Shown: piece by piece, positions 1-9,995 of the stretch
How the letters are laid out: every line of letters starts with the position of its first letter
Numbering within the stretch: position 1 is the first letter of the stretch
DNA from: Hyperoplus lanceolatus
Taxonomy: Eukaryota; Chordata; Actinopteri; Uranoscopiformes; Ammodytidae
DNA length: 64,000 nt
Assembly: GCA_026929865.2 (NCBI GenBank)
Contig: CM049410.1
Span: 14,998,501-15,062,500, forward strand
Reading direction: 5' to 3'
Notes under the pieces: generated by a model
What the model saw: the letters and a program-made list of their open reading frames with translations, nothing else
The model's database searches: none
Told to the model about the DNA's origin: nothing
Made by a program: the position numbers and the translations under genes

Positions 1-262
1 GTGACTGTGCAGCCAGGTCAACGTCTGACCATCACCTGTCAGGTCTCTTATTCTCTGGGCAGCTACTACACAGCTTGGATCAGACAGCCTGCAGGGAAAG
101 GACTGGAGTGGATTGGGATGAAATATACCGGAGGCTCTTACTACAAAGATTCACTGAAGAACAAGTTCAGTATCGACTTAGACTCTTCCAGTAACACAGT
201 GACTCTAAATGGACAGAATGTGCAGCCTGAAGACACTGCTGTGTATTACTGTGCCAGAGAGT
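1..262 (+). CDS. VH segment 1, 5'-truncated by window edge
   Basis: Heavy-chain variable exon that encodes the antigen-binding V domain after V(D)J joining. The window begins inside framework 1, so the leader and its intron are outside. Seen: first Cys in LTITCQVS, core Trp in TAWIRQPAGKGLEWIG, and the framework-3 end EDTAVYYCAR, so the fold residues are intact with no stop. The coding part ends at 262, directly before a recombination signal; the in-frame stop just beyond is in the signal and would be removed on joining. Germline V segment, probably functional, but the leader is not visible. Confidence 0.93.
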
Positions 263-301
263 CACAATAACACAAAACATCAGTAGACCTGTACAAAAAC
301 C
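263..301 (+). promoter_or_regulatory. V-type recombination signal (23 spacer) of VH1
   Basis: Heptamer CACAATA at 263-269, a 23-bp spacer, and nonamer ACAAAAACC at 293-301. The CAC next to the coding end and the nonamer are consensus; the last heptamer bases deviate (consensus CACAGTG). A 23-spacer signal pairs with the 12-spacer signals of the D segments downstream. Confidence 0.93.
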
Positions 302-1214
302 CCTCAGTGTCTGAACACTTGTAACATGAAGCCACCAGAGGAGGAGCTCTCAGACCACTAACCTTTTCACGAACAGTTCATTGAGGAGAACATCTTTGTT
401 TTTACAGTATATAAGGGGAAAACATTTATTTAAATAACATTATAGAGAAAGAGATCCATCAAATACATTTTTCCGATACAAAAATAATCTCACATAAATG
501 TTGACATCATGAACTTTTAATCAGTAACGTATTGAACAGTGTACATGAATCCGAGATGAGGATTGTATCACACTGATGTTCTTTATACATCTTTAAGGTT
601 TCTATGTGCAAAACACGAGATAAAATTGCCCTGAAAATATGTATTAAAGTTGCAGAAAAGTCCTAAAGGGCAAGAATTAAACTCAATTTCATTTAAAAAG
701 CATTCTGTACATTAGTTCAAACATGTACATTCAGTATAAATTACTAGGAGACTCACTTTCTTTATTTAACTTGTTTGTCATTTTAATACTTTAATAGAAC
801 ATTTCTTCTTGTTACTCTGAATTGTTAAAGCTGTTATTATTTTGATCGGCTAATGTTTCATCCTAATTAAAACAGCAGTACCGGTTTCAGAGAATAGGTC
901 TGAATGTCAATGAGATGTTAAATACTGAATCTAAAGTTCATGTACGACTTTCTCTTCCTGTGAATGAAAGAATAAGAGCCATCATATTAAGTAATTACTT
1001 TGTACGTGGAGGCCAAATGTAGAGTCCAAACTTCCTCATCAAATTTCTTTGGTCAAACACTATACAAAATAAATAAAAAGGTTTAAAAATGCCCTATTTA
1101 TTGATATGATATTGAATTTAACATGGATGGACAATCAGTTAGATTAAAATGAATATTAAACAACTAGACGATGACACAGTGCCTGTTCATGAGCCCCTCC
1201 CCAAAGAAATCCAG
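302..1214. other. AT-rich spacer between VH1 and VH2
   Basis: No gene, RNA or repeat structure recognised; AT-rich unique-looking sequence up to the VH2 promoter. Confidence 0.6.
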
Positions 1215-1230
1215 ATGTAAATCTGCAAAT
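1215..1230 (+). promoter_or_regulatory. VH2 octamer-like promoter elements
   Basis: Two overlapping near-octamers, ATGTAAAT (1215-1222) and CTGCAAAT (1223-1230), each one base off the Oct-binding consensus ATGCAAAT, about 65-80 bp upstream of the VH2 leader ATG. This is the usual place of the B-cell V promoter octamer. Confidence 0.6.
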
Positions 1231-1293
1231 GTGCAGTGTACTTGTGTCTTGTACTTTGTGTGGAGCATCAGAGATCACATCTCCAACCTCAGG

Positions 1294-1778
1294 ATGATGA
1301 ACACACTCGCTCTGCTGCTGGTTGTTCTCTCTCTGCCCTGTGAGTTCTCCTGCTTCTTTCTGGTACCTTTAATCAGCCAACATGGACTGATGGTCAGACA
1401 GGTTTTACCACCAAAAACAGATGACTGTCTCACTGTCTTCTGTGGTCCCTCTCTCCTTTCATCTCACCAGGTTGTGCAGGTCAGAGTATGGAATCCATTC
1501 CTTCCAGTTCAGTAGTGAAAAGACCTGGGGAGACTCTGAGTCTCTCCTGCAGGGGATCTGGCTTCACTTTTAGCTGCTGTGTTATGAGGTGGATAAGACA
1601 ACCTGAAGGAAAAGCTCTGGAATGGATAGGGAGCAGCTTCTCTGATGCCAGCAAAAACAGTTATGCCAGCAGTGTTAGAGCACGTGCAGAAGTCAGTCGA
1701 AGTGATAGCAACAGCATGGTGTATCTGACACTGTCCAACCTAAAGCCAGAGGACTCTGCTGTGTATTACTGTGCCAGA
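1294..1778 (+). CDS. VH segment 2 (leader exon, intron, V exon)
   Basis: Complete germline VH. The leader exon 1294-1339 starts MMNTLALLLVVLSLP (hydrophobic signal peptide) and ends in phase 1 at a GTGAGT donor. The V exon starts at 1471 after CACCAG and runs to 1778. Key residues are present: [34 protein letters not shown]. Oddity: two adjacent cysteines in CDR1 (FTFSCCVMRW), beyond the canonical pair. No stop or frameshift inside the segment. Likely functional. Confidence 0.93.
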
Positions 1779-1817
1779 CACACTGGTTAAAGGAGGCAGA
1801 GAGGCCATACAAAAACT
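1779..1817 (+). promoter_or_regulatory. V-type recombination signal (23 spacer) of VH2
   Basis: Heptamer CACACTG (1779-1785), 23-bp spacer, nonamer ACAAAAACT (1809-1817). One mismatch each from CACAGTG and ACAAAAACC. Confidence 0.92.
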
Positions 1818-2240
1818 CCACAGAACATTTGTTTGTTGAGACCTACAGGTGGCAGTAGAAGATATGAAGTCAGAAGACACTGACTGAGGACAGTATTACA
1901 ATGCCTCTAAATACACACGTATACACACTATTAAAGTAACAGCTGACGTTTCTTTTTTTAAATCTGTAACTTCCGTTTCTACCAAAAATATGGTTATAAT
2001 TGTAAGAAGAGATTTTTAATGGCAGGTGTTAAGAATGTCATTTGACCTTTTATTTGCATGATATATACCCAGTATATGGGAGGCCCAACAAGTGCTGCTA
2101 AGCAATACATGCAGAATAAACACATCTAATGTGGGTATTAAATAAACGAGTCTAATAACTTAATATACATCATAGTCATTATGTTATAAGTATAATGCAT
2201 GTTTAAAATGATGACCCTTCACAATTGTTGCCATATATCT
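1818..2240. other. Spacer between VH2 and VH3 region
   Basis: AT-rich with no gene seen. Contains a perfect reverse-orientation octamer (ATTTGCAT, 2052-2059) of unknown relevance. Confidence 0.5.
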
Positions 2241-2390
2241 TTTGTGGTTCTCTGTGAGGAGGAGGAGTCAATGCAAAACTTTGATCTCTTCCATCTGTAC
2301 AAATGTCTTGGAAAGTGAAAGAACGACCCCCAATCCAAACCCAACCTGCAGAAGCAGTAGAGGGACCATTCCTTTTACTTTTAATATTAT
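2241..2390 (+). promoter_or_regulatory. Orphan V-type promoter-like sequence
   Basis: The block GTCAATGCAAAACTTTGATC, followed by TCTTCCATCT, closely matches the promoter of VH4 (octamer at 4184-4191 followed by the same TGATCTCTTCCATCT context). Here the octamer-like element is ATGCAAAA at 2271-2278. No leader exon follows at the expected 70-80 bp; instead the sequence runs into a homopolymer-rich stretch. It may be the promoter of a lost V segment or a duplicated promoter of VH3. Confidence 0.5.
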
Positions 2391-2655
2391 ATATATATTT
2401 TTTTTTTATTTTTATTTTTTTAAATATAAAAATAAAATTGTAAAAAAAAAAAAAGAGTGATATATATTTGAGACCACCCACCCCCCCTTCCTAGCCACCA
2501 CCCCCCCCCCCAACACCACCCACCAACAACAATTCTTGGGGGAACCCCTGGGGGGGCCCTTATGGTACCACAAAGAAAAAAAGGGGGAAAACAAATTCCC
2601 CTTTTTTTTTTTGATGAGGGGAACCAGCAAACTCCCTCATGGGGGGGGGGGTCAA
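2391..2655. repeat. Homopolymer-rich low-complexity stretch, possibly unreliable sequence
   Basis: Consecutive runs of T, A, C and G (poly-T/A 2391-2455, poly-C around 2481-2510, poly-G around 2539-2558 and 2641-2650, poly-T around 2602-2611) with almost no normal-complexity sequence between them. This is unlike the rest of the locus and resembles low-quality read or gap-filled sequence. It directly abuts the degraded promoter of VH3. Confidence 0.6.
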
Positions 2656-2734
2656 CCCAAAACTCTGATGTCTTCCTCCTCTACTTATGTGACTGCAGAG
2701 AGGAGGACAGAGAACAGTGGACACACAGTTTAAC

Positions 2735-3177
2735 ATGATGGACTATAGGACAGGACTGCTGCTTTTAACTCTCTGCTGGGCAGGTGAAGAGTTTCACAGA
2801 TCTTGAGTTGAAGTTGTCTTTAAAAATGTTTACCAACTTAAAGTAGCTGACTATTTTTCTTGTTCATGCAGGTGTTGATGGTCAGACTCTGACAGAATCT
2901 GAACCAGTGGTTAAAAGACCTGGAGAAACCCACAGACTGACCTGTACAACCTCTGGATTGTCATTCAGTAGCAACTGGATGGCCTGGATCAGGCAGGCTC
3001 CTGGAAAAGGACTGGAGTTTGTTGCAACTATTGAAAGTGACAGTGACAGAAAATACTACTCTCAGTCAGTTCAAGGCCGGTTTACCGTCTCCAGAGACAA
3101 CAGCAAAGAGCAGCTGTATCTGCAGATGAACAGTCTGAAGACTGAAGATTCTGCTGTTTACTACTGTGCTCGACACA
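2735..3177 (+). CDS. VH segment 3 (leader exon, intron, V exon)
   Basis: Complete germline VH. Leader exon 2735-2783 ([16 protein letters not shown]) ends in phase 1 before GTGAAG. The V exon begins at 2872 after TTCATGCAG and reads [18 protein letters not shown]. Canonical residues: [42 protein letters not shown]. The segment is open throughout. Its promoter octamer position reads ACCCAAAA rather than ATGCAAAA, right beside a suspect poly-G run, so the promoter may be mis-sequenced. Confidence 0.94.
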
Positions 3178-3216
3178 CACACTGACTGGAGTTGGTTGAG
3201 CAGCTGTACAAAATCC
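3178..3216 (+). promoter_or_regulatory. V-type recombination signal (23 spacer) of VH3
   Basis: Heptamer CACACTG (3178-3184) at the end of a CA run, 23-bp spacer, nonamer ACAAAATCC (3208-3216). Confidence 0.9.
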
Positions 3217-3368
3217 TACAGTTAACGTCCTCATTGTCCTGCTAAACACCAACTATTACACAGGATTAAGGTTTTAACCTCAGTTAAGTTGAAGATACAT
3301 TTGAAATATGTCTATTATACACACTCCTGAAAATGGGAAGGAATAAATATAATATTGAGTTGATAGTA

Positions 3369-3549
3369 GTTCAAATTTGATCAATAACCCATAGAAAATA
3401 CATTTTTTACACAGTTACATTTCATGTGCCATGGACCAAAAGTGTCCTTTTGGAGTCTCCAGCTGGTATTTTAGGAAACGGCTAGACATTCTCTTGGAAA
3501 AAACAGTGTAAAATATTCATTTTCTATGGGTTATTGATCAAATTTGAAC
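3369..3549. mobile_element. Palindromic MITE-like element (181 bp)
   Basis: Nearly perfect terminal inverted repeats of about 48 bp: 3369-3416 (starts GTTCAAATTTGATCAATAAC) is the reverse complement of 3502-3549 with few mismatches. Between them lie about 85 bp with no coding potential. No convincing target-site duplication, so the superfamily is not assignable. Confidence 0.75.
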
Positions 3550-4183
3550 TGTGATTAGGAAAGGCTTCAGGCAGTTGGACACTTGTTTTGTTTTCAAAAT
3601 TTAAAAATAAATTGACTTTGGTTTTGTCCAACATCTAGATTTTGGGGCTTTGCAGATATGCAAATTTACGCATCATTATTAAGATATTGATGATTTTTCA
3701 TATTCATTCAAACCTTTTGGAAAATACTGTAATACAAAAAGTTGTTGTTTTAATGTCAGTAATCAACTTGCAAAGTTTCATAATGATATATATATAAGTT
3801 TAAAAATTCCCTATTAGCCCACCCCCATTCGCTTTAACAGTGGTTCTGATTTGCTCTATGTCGGCCCGCTGTAGCTTTCCAGCAGCTTGTTGACAAGGTT
3901 GTCCACCCAGGTTGTGATCATGGAAGGTCCTGGATATCATTTCTGGTGAACAACCTTTTACAACGCTCCAAGTCTGTTTTTAAAAAAAAAAGGGGTTTTG
4001 CCCCCTAGGTAATTTAAAAATACATATGAAACTACATGTGATAAGCAAATGTAAGGCAGAACTATCCTGTTAATGATATTGAAATATAATCAGCATCAAA
4101 TACCCTCTAGAAAATATAGTAAATCAAATAATTTTAATGGCTACATGTAAAAAAGAAATTGATGGCACTGTTGGGCGGAGTCG
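3550..4183. other. Spacer between VH3 and VH4
   Basis: No gene identified. Contains a perfect octamer ATGCAAAT at 3658-3665 without a following leader exon, and a GC-richer patch at about 3840-3960 that looks like an old repeat remnant of unknown type. Confidence 0.45.
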
Positions 4184-4216
4184 ATGCAAATCCTGATCTC
4201 TTCCATCTTTATTTAT
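4184..4216 (+). promoter_or_regulatory. VH4 promoter octamer and TATA-like element
   Basis: Perfect octamer ATGCAAAT at 4184-4191, 75 bp before the leader ATG, followed by an AT-rich TTTATTTAT at about 4208-4216 that may act as a TATA element. Typical architecture of an immunoglobulin V promoter. Confidence 0.75.
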
Positions 4217-4265
4217 CTCACTGCAAACTGGACACAAACCAAACCACCTAACAGCCATACAACAC

Positions 4266-4725
4266 ATGTTCACAATGACTTCAGCAGCTATATGTTTAGT
4301 GTTTCTCATGCTATCAATGATTTCTGGTGAGTACACACTTATGCACTCTTTTTTTTCTGTGTCAAGCGTCTCTGTTCAGCTCTGTGTTGATCAATCTGAT
4401 TTTTTTATTCCCACAGTTGTTTGCAGTCAGACTCTGACTGAGTCTGAACCAGTGGTGAAGCGGCCTGGAGAATACCACAAACAGACCTGTACATATGCAG
4501 GGATAGCAGATGATTCTGCCGATATCAGCTGGATCAGGCAAGCTGAAGGAAAAGGACTGGAGTGGGTTGCTCACATTTCTGCTCCGAGTGGCGGCACTAA
4601 AGCATATTCCACATCAGTACAGAATCGCTTCACCATTTCCAGAGACAATGACATGGACCAGGTGTATTTGCAGATGAACAGCCTGACGAGTGAAGACTCT
4701 GCTGTTTATTATTGTGCTCGAGAGC
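4266..4725 (+). CDS. VH segment 4 (leader exon, intron, V exon)
   Basis: Complete germline VH. Leader exon 4266-4326 (or from the second ATG at 4275) encodes [17 protein letters not shown] and ends in phase 1 at GTGAGT. The V exon begins at 4417 after TTCCCACAG and reads [17 protein letters not shown], closely related to VH3. Canonical residues: [34 protein letters not shown]. Open across its length. It is the V nearest to the D(tau) segment. Confidence 0.94.
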
Positions 4726-4764
4726 CACAGTGAAACAGGAAGCCACAGAGCTGTGCTATAACCA
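4726..4764 (+). promoter_or_regulatory. V-type recombination signal of VH4 with weak nonamer
   Basis: Perfect heptamer CACAGTG (4726-4732) and a 23-bp spacer, but the nonamer position (4756-4764) reads CTATAACCA, a poor match to ACAAAAACC. Recombination at this V may be inefficient. Confidence 0.7.
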
Positions 4765-5550
4765 CCACAGATGTCTCTGTGACAGTCACTGAGATAAAAG
4801 TGTCGTAAAGCTACTATTAACAAAAGCCCCTTTATTTCAGAGTATTTGATGCTTTTCCCCACACTATGCCTCGTCGCATGTTGTAGTCAACTGAAGCAAA
4901 GAGTGGAGTTAACACACCATAATTCAGGCTGGGCAGCAACTTATCTGATACAATAACAAAAACAATATCTACAGATTGCCAAATGAACCAAATTCAAATG
5001 TAAACTCTAATCATATATTCTTGATATTTACATTTAACTCAAGTAAAATTTCTATTCATCAATTTTACTAAAGTTAAAATACTCTGAATTTCTTCTGAAA
5101 TACAGACAAAATATATTTGAAATATTTAAAATATTGTTGTTTATTCAACCAATATTATACCCTTTTCAGTCTAATATAGTATATTAAGATACTAAAGATG
5201 CATCCAACGTAATGGTCTGAATACAGGATGGTAACCACCATTTAGTGGGTTAGTGGTCAATGTAACAATATATTAAAAGTAAAAAAGAAAAAGAAAAACA
5301 CTTAAAATAATTTTTATTTTCAGTTATTCATAAGAATATACATGAACCATGCTGTGGTATGTCATTGGGAGATATTAGTAGATATACATTTCTAAATAAG
5401 AATAAGCTGATTAAAAAAATCAATATAATGCAAAGTGCAATTTACCCAATTATAATGTTAAATATAGTTATTAGATTTTGTTCTATTCTAATTCTCACCA
5501 ACTTGTGACACTGAAGGTCCCCCTACTCTTCAGTCCGAGAAAAAGTGTTT
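4765..5550. other. Spacer between last VH and D(tau)
   Basis: AT-rich; no further V, D or J signals found on inspection. Confidence 0.55.
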
Positions 5551-5621
5551 GGTTTTTGTATTAAGGTTTTTCATTGTGGTGGGTGGGGTATGGCACTGTG
5601 ATATAGGCCAATACAAAAACC
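5551..5621 (+). other. D(tau) segment with 12-spacer signals on both sides
   Basis: 5' signal: nonamer GGTTTTTGT (5551-5559), 12-bp spacer, heptamer CATTGTG (5572-5578). D core: 15 nt, GTGGGTGGGGTATGG (5579-5593). 3' signal: heptamer CACTGTG (5594-5600), 12-bp spacer, nonamer ACAAAAACC (5613-5621). Two 12-spacer signals are diagnostic of a heavy-chain D. It precedes a single J and the tau constant exons, so it serves IgT. It is the only D found in this unit. Confidence 0.93.
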
Positions 5622-5949
5622 CAGTGGTAATAATCTGATACTTTACATTTATTTCGATGTACAAAAAAAGACAGGACAACATATTTTTCAATGGAATATG
5701 AGGTAACTACTGTGTATCATCTTTAAATAAAACAAGATTAACACTTAAAGTTTAGTTCATTAGTAGTTCATAGTCACGGTTAGTGTACATGTACAAATGG
5801 TCTGTTCTAGTAAATCTAAACTTTAAGAAGTAATTAAGAATCAGCACAGAACTCTTGCTAAAAGGATGACATCAGGGCATAATACTGAGCCGGATTTGTG
5901 TGCATTCCATACACTTTATGAGATTTTAACACATTTTTATGGCACCTCA

Positions 5950-5988
5950 GGTTTTTGTTCAGGCAGTGAGTGGAGATGCAGCACTGTG
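5950..5988 (+). promoter_or_regulatory. J-type recombination signal (23 spacer) of J(tau)
   Basis: Nonamer GGTTTTTGT (5950-5958), 23-bp spacer, heptamer CACTGTG (5982-5988). Confidence 0.94.
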
Positions 5989-6035
5989 ATATTTTGACTA
6001 CTGGGGTCAAGGGACTGAAGTTACAGTATCGTCAG
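5989..6035 (+). CDS. J(tau) segment
   Basis: Joining segment of IgT, 47 nt, encoding YFDYWGQGTEVTVSS with the WGQG framework-4 motif. It ends in phase 1 at a GTAAGT donor, which fits the phase-1 acceptor of Ctau1. It is the only J visible in the tau unit, lying about 1.7 kb before Ctau1. Confidence 0.95.
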
Positions 6036-7762
6036 GTAAGTCACATTTAAATATAATAATTTTATAAATACAACAATTTTAGTTTTTAATCTCATATTTG
6101 CTGTTTAAAAAGTTAAACTTGTGGTCTCATGTTTAACAACTGATGTTGAACAAACCAGAAAACTGAGCGGACAGATGTTTTTAACACAGCATTTTCTTAG
6201 AAAGCATTTTCAAAAAAGTTCTGCTTTGGCATTGTAACTGGATGCTAGACGTGGTTTGAGTTGATCTTGTGTGTTACTTTAATAACTACTGATATCAGTA
6301 TCTTTCTGTTCAAATAATGTTTAAGGCATTGTAGTTGCCGTAAATGTGAATTAGGAATATATGAATACATGTTTAAATTGTGTGTTTAAATACAGGGTCA
6401 GTATGTGTTCCAATTAGACAACTGAACACTGAACAACTTTAATTTGAAATTAACTATATAACTTTATACATTATGTATCCATTTTTTGTATATAGTGTCT
6501 TTTGAAATACCACAGGGAACGTATACATTTGTAGGTAAAATGTTGATAATTTATTTTAAGTTTTGGATGAAAAATTTCCAGGGATTTGTAATTTTTTAAG
6601 ATTTATTGTTAAAGAAATGATTGCACAACATTCTCAAATATAATTTATCATATCAATAATAAGAAACATTTTAATTAAAAAGTATAATAGAGTTTTCATT
6701 CCACAAAACAGTGCACAAGCTTGGTTTTTAATGTTGGTGGATGCCATTGTATTAACACGCTCAACTTTAGTCTGTTCTACTGAACATAGATAAACAACAA
6801 TAATAAAACTTTTATTTTTTTTACTTATCTATCTAAATAACTGGTTTCCTTGCTAGTATGCTAACTATTGATGATTTCTGTAATAATGTATATTATCATT
6901 ATTGTGTAATCATTATTAATACATTTATTTGTTACAATTACTTTTTTAAATATACCGGGCATTTCTCTTGCAAATGGATAAACACTATTTAGCTTGTGGT
7001 TTGTGAAATGCTCAAAACCTCAGTGTGGCAGTTTGATTTTTAAAGTGTGAACTATTAAATGTATGTATATGACATTATTAGCTCAAGAATAGTTCACTAG
7101 TTCACTTTAAGAGATATATATATATCTATGTGAATGACAAGTTGTATACTGTACAATACAAGTGCCCATATTTTAATTCTGAGGATGAAGGGTTAAACCA
7201 AACATAAGCTTTTATAGGAGTTATATTTTATGTGAATGTATATAGTGTCAGATACAATTACTGTTGAGAAATTAAATTGCTTTACTATATTTAAAAAAAA
7301 GAGTGCAGTCCTAAGTATCAATGCTATTTTATACACTTATATACAGTTTGTTTATCTGTTGGCTAAACGTATAAATAATTGGTATGGGACATATTTAATA
7401 AAATAATATTTATCAAAATGATCTTTTGAGCAGATGTCCCTCTTTTTAGTCACACTATGCAAACTGCAGTCATTATTAAGTAAACCATTGAGTATTTAGA
7501 AAAGTATTTCAATGTTGAATTAGATAGAAAAAACTATTTGCTGCAGGGAAAAAGTAAAATGTATGCTATGCTTCAGCAGCAGCATTTTAACATTAACAAT
7601 TTTACCTGTACCGTTTACAGCGCTGTTATAGTAATAACAAGGTCATTAAAGAAATGTGGGGTTAAGTGATTAAACCAGTGTGGTTACTATATTAATATTT
7701 AAATTAAACCCTAGACACGCTATTGAGCTCTGTTCTTTGATTTACTCATTTTGCTTTAACAG
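6036..7762. other. J(tau)-C(tau)1 intron
   Basis: About 1.7 kb, strongly AT-rich, no coding signals. By analogy with mammalian heavy-chain loci a J-C intron can hold enhancer sequences, but nothing specific is recognised here. Confidence 0.6.
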
Positions 7763-8053
7763 AAACCCCTGCATCGCCGACTCTGTTCCCTATGGTTCAG
7801 TGCAAACCTGGGCCTGGGGATACAATCACTGTCGGTTGTCTTGCAAGCGACTTCTACCCAAAGACTCTTACGTTCCAGTGGACCGATACCAGTGGAACCA
7901 TCCTGACTTCCGCACAATATCCCTCAGCTGGGAAAAACAACAAATACACAGGAGTCAGTTTGATCCAAGTGTCAAAATCTGACTGGGATTCACGGAAGTC
8001 TTTGAACTGTTCTGTACATCATGGCGGGTCTTCCCAAACCCTGAAAGTGCAAA
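7763..8053 (+). CDS. IgT (IgZ) heavy chain constant domain 1
   Basis: First CH exon of teleost IgT, 291 nt, phase 1 at both ends (acceptor TTTAACAG, donor GTATGT). It reads ETPASPTLFPMVQC. Ig-fold residues: first Cys in TVGCLASDF, Trp in TFQWTD, second Cys in SLNCSVHH (also an N-glycosylation site). The extra N-terminal Cys (MVQCKPG) is at the usual place of the light-chain disulfide. Assigned to tau because this gene lies between V and the mu D-J-C cluster and has four CH domains. Confidence 0.93.
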
Positions 8054-8284
8054 GTATGTGATTATTTAATTTGCTAACATATTTCTGTTTCTTTAGCATA
8101 CAATGAGTGGACATGACCTCCCTTATCATTTTGCTTTCATCAATTAATGTTCAGCAATGTTTATTCCCTCGCATGATCCTTTGACTGTCTTTCACTTGTA
8201 TCAATTATCTTGTCACTTGCAGCTAAAAAAAATGTAATAACATAGATTGATGACTATGCTCTGCTGTTTTTTCCACTTGTACAG

Positions 8285-8581
8285 AGCATATTGAACTTCC
8301 TGTAGAAGTGACATTGCTATCCGTCCCACTCCCAAGTAAAGCAGCCCAGGCCCTGGTTTGTACGATTGAAGCTGGAGACAAGGGAACAACACAATCATTT
8401 AAGTGGAAAAAGAATGGCAAAGAGTTGAATGACTACATTCAAACTCCCTTTGAAAATAATGGAAAGTTGTATTCAGCTGTCAGTGTCCTGAAGGTCACCA
8501 GCACAGAATGGGACAGTCGAGCGGTTTATACCTGTGAGGTGTCATACAAAGGAACAACATACAGGAAGAAGGCTTCAAAAG
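8285..8581 (+). CDS. IgT constant domain 2
   Basis: Second CH exon, 297 nt, phase 1/1 (acceptor TTGTACAG, donor GTGTGG after G8581). Reads KHIELPVEVTLLSVPLPS. Fold residues: ALVCTIEA, FKWKKNG, YTCEVSYKG. There is no separate hinge exon between domains 1 and 2. Confidence 0.92.
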
Positions 8582-8727
8582 GTGTGGTGCTATTCCTATA
8601 TATAGTGACATAGTTTATGCTGGAATAAATTGCATTTATTTACATTAATTTCATGTTTTTTTATTAATTGTGCTGATGATAGAAAACGGTTCTAACCCTC
8701 TTTCCTCTGCTGCTGTCCATAATGAAG

Positions 8728-9039
8728 CTCCTTTTACAGTGACGCTGAACCCTCCAAGTCCAAAAAAAATGTTCAGCAACAATCAGGCAGAGTTGGAGTG
8801 TATCGTCACTGGACAGGACAAGGCCACAGTAGATAAAACAGAAGTCATCTGGTACATTGGTGGCACACTTGTGACCGACAACTTTCGTGAAACAAAACAG
8901 TCTCTAGACAAGCAGCACATCAAAACAAGCACGATGACTTATAATCGTACTGTGTGGGACACAGTCAACAATGTGCGATGTTCTGCCGTTAGCGGAGATA
9001 TGACACCAGTTACTCAAGATCTGACTGTTCAAAGAGGAG
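8728..9039 (+). CDS. IgT constant domain 3
   Basis: Third CH exon, 312 nt, phase 1/1. The acceptor is taken as AATGAAG before 8728 because it is preceded by a pyrimidine tract and gives the in-frame start APFTVTLNPPSP; a nearby CAG (8738-8740) would be out of phase. Fold residues: LECIVTGQ, VIWYIGG, VRCSAVSG. N-glycosylation site in YNRTVW. Donor GTATGT. Confidence 0.9.
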
Positions 9040-9181
9040 GTATGTTACCGAGTGATGGATCGACTGGTAGAACCTCTACTTGAAGTCTGTGGCGGCAGTC
9101 TATTCACACACTCACACAAACATGTCATTATGAATGTATGGCACATGCACTGCACTTCTAACATGTGAACATTTCATCCAG

Positions 9182-9540
9182 GAGGGCGGCCAAAAGTGAC
9201 AGTCCACATGCTGCAAGACGAGGTCATCCGCCAATCAGGCTCGGGTGAGGTCACTCTGGTGTGTCTGGTCTCCAGTCCTGTGCAGCAAGATTACTACATA
9301 GCCTGGACAGTACAAGATGGACAAAGCACCGGCATCTACTCTGATGGCATTAACTTCCCCCCACAGAAGACCAAACAAGGCTATTCAGTTACAAGTGTTT
9401 ACACCACAACCAAGGAAAAATGGGACAGTAACACTGTGTTCAACTGCAACGTCTGGCCTGCTGGCAGCAATGCCTCCATGAAATCACAAGTGGGAGTATC
9501 TAAGGCCCAGGGTAACTCGATTGAATGTGACAAAAAGTAG
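9182..9540 (+). CDS. IgT constant domain 4 with secreted tail
   Basis: Fourth CH exon. Reads GGRPKVTVHMLQDEV; fold residues LVCLVSSP, YIAWTVQDG, FNCNVWPAG; N-glycosylation site NAS. The secreted form reads through to a short tail KAQGNSIECDKK and a TAG at 9538-9540; the tail Cys could support covalent multimers (inference). An internal phase-1 donor (G9511 then GTAACT) lets the membrane form drop the tail and splice to TM1 at 10480. Confidence 0.93.
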
Positions 9541-9745
9541 ATGCAGCTTTATGTGTGATATTGTGTGCCTATATGTTGTTCTGTCTCTCTGTGTAACCTC
9601 TGCCATGGGCACATTGGCACTTTGTAATGTCATTCGTCTTTGTGATTGTGCAGTCAACATGTCAATTCAGTTGTGTTTGTCATCATATTGTGTCAACGTC
9701 TTTGTCACATTGTCTAACAGCTTGAAAAGTGTACTTGCTCTTTCA

Positions 9746-9751
9746 AATAAA
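9746..9751 (+). terminator. Polyadenylation signal, secreted IgT
   Basis: AATAAA about 205 bp after the secreted stop codon, before the membrane exons. Confidence 0.75.
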
Positions 9752-9833
9752 TGTTGCATGAATACACTTTTGTTATATGTTTATGAATCACTTCAATAAT
9801 TAAGACGAAATGAAAAGCACCAAGTGAAGCAAC

Positions 9834-9964
9834 AAATCAAATCAAATCAAATCAGTTTTATTTGTATAGCCCAAAATCACAAATACATTTGTCTCAGTGG
9901 GCTTTACATTTCATACAATATGATGTGACCTGGCAAAGGAATTTCCTTCGGGATGAATAACGTT

Positions 9965-9965
<1 letters not shown>
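9834..9965. repeat. Teleost interspersed repeat tail
   Basis: ATCAAATCAAATCAAATCAG, then TTTATTTGTATAGCCC and a GGAATTTCC...GGGATGAATAA motif. Both are familiar 3'-end modules of fish LINE/SINE families. It leads directly into the pentanucleotide array that follows. Family and strand not assigned. Confidence 0.55.

Positions 9966-9995
<30 letters not shown>

Noticed and set aside
1171-1515. Single continuous gene across the VH2 leader region
   Set aside because: The open frame runs through the leader intron; the spliced leader plus V exon explains the conserved parts better.
3840-3960. Possible exon of an unknown gene on the minus strand
   Set aside because: A short stretch reads plausibly on the minus strand but contains a stop and has no splice sites or neighbours; probably an old repeat.
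6036-7762. Additional J(tau) segments
   Set aside because: No WGxG-coding stretch with a 23-spacer signal was found by eye in the intron.
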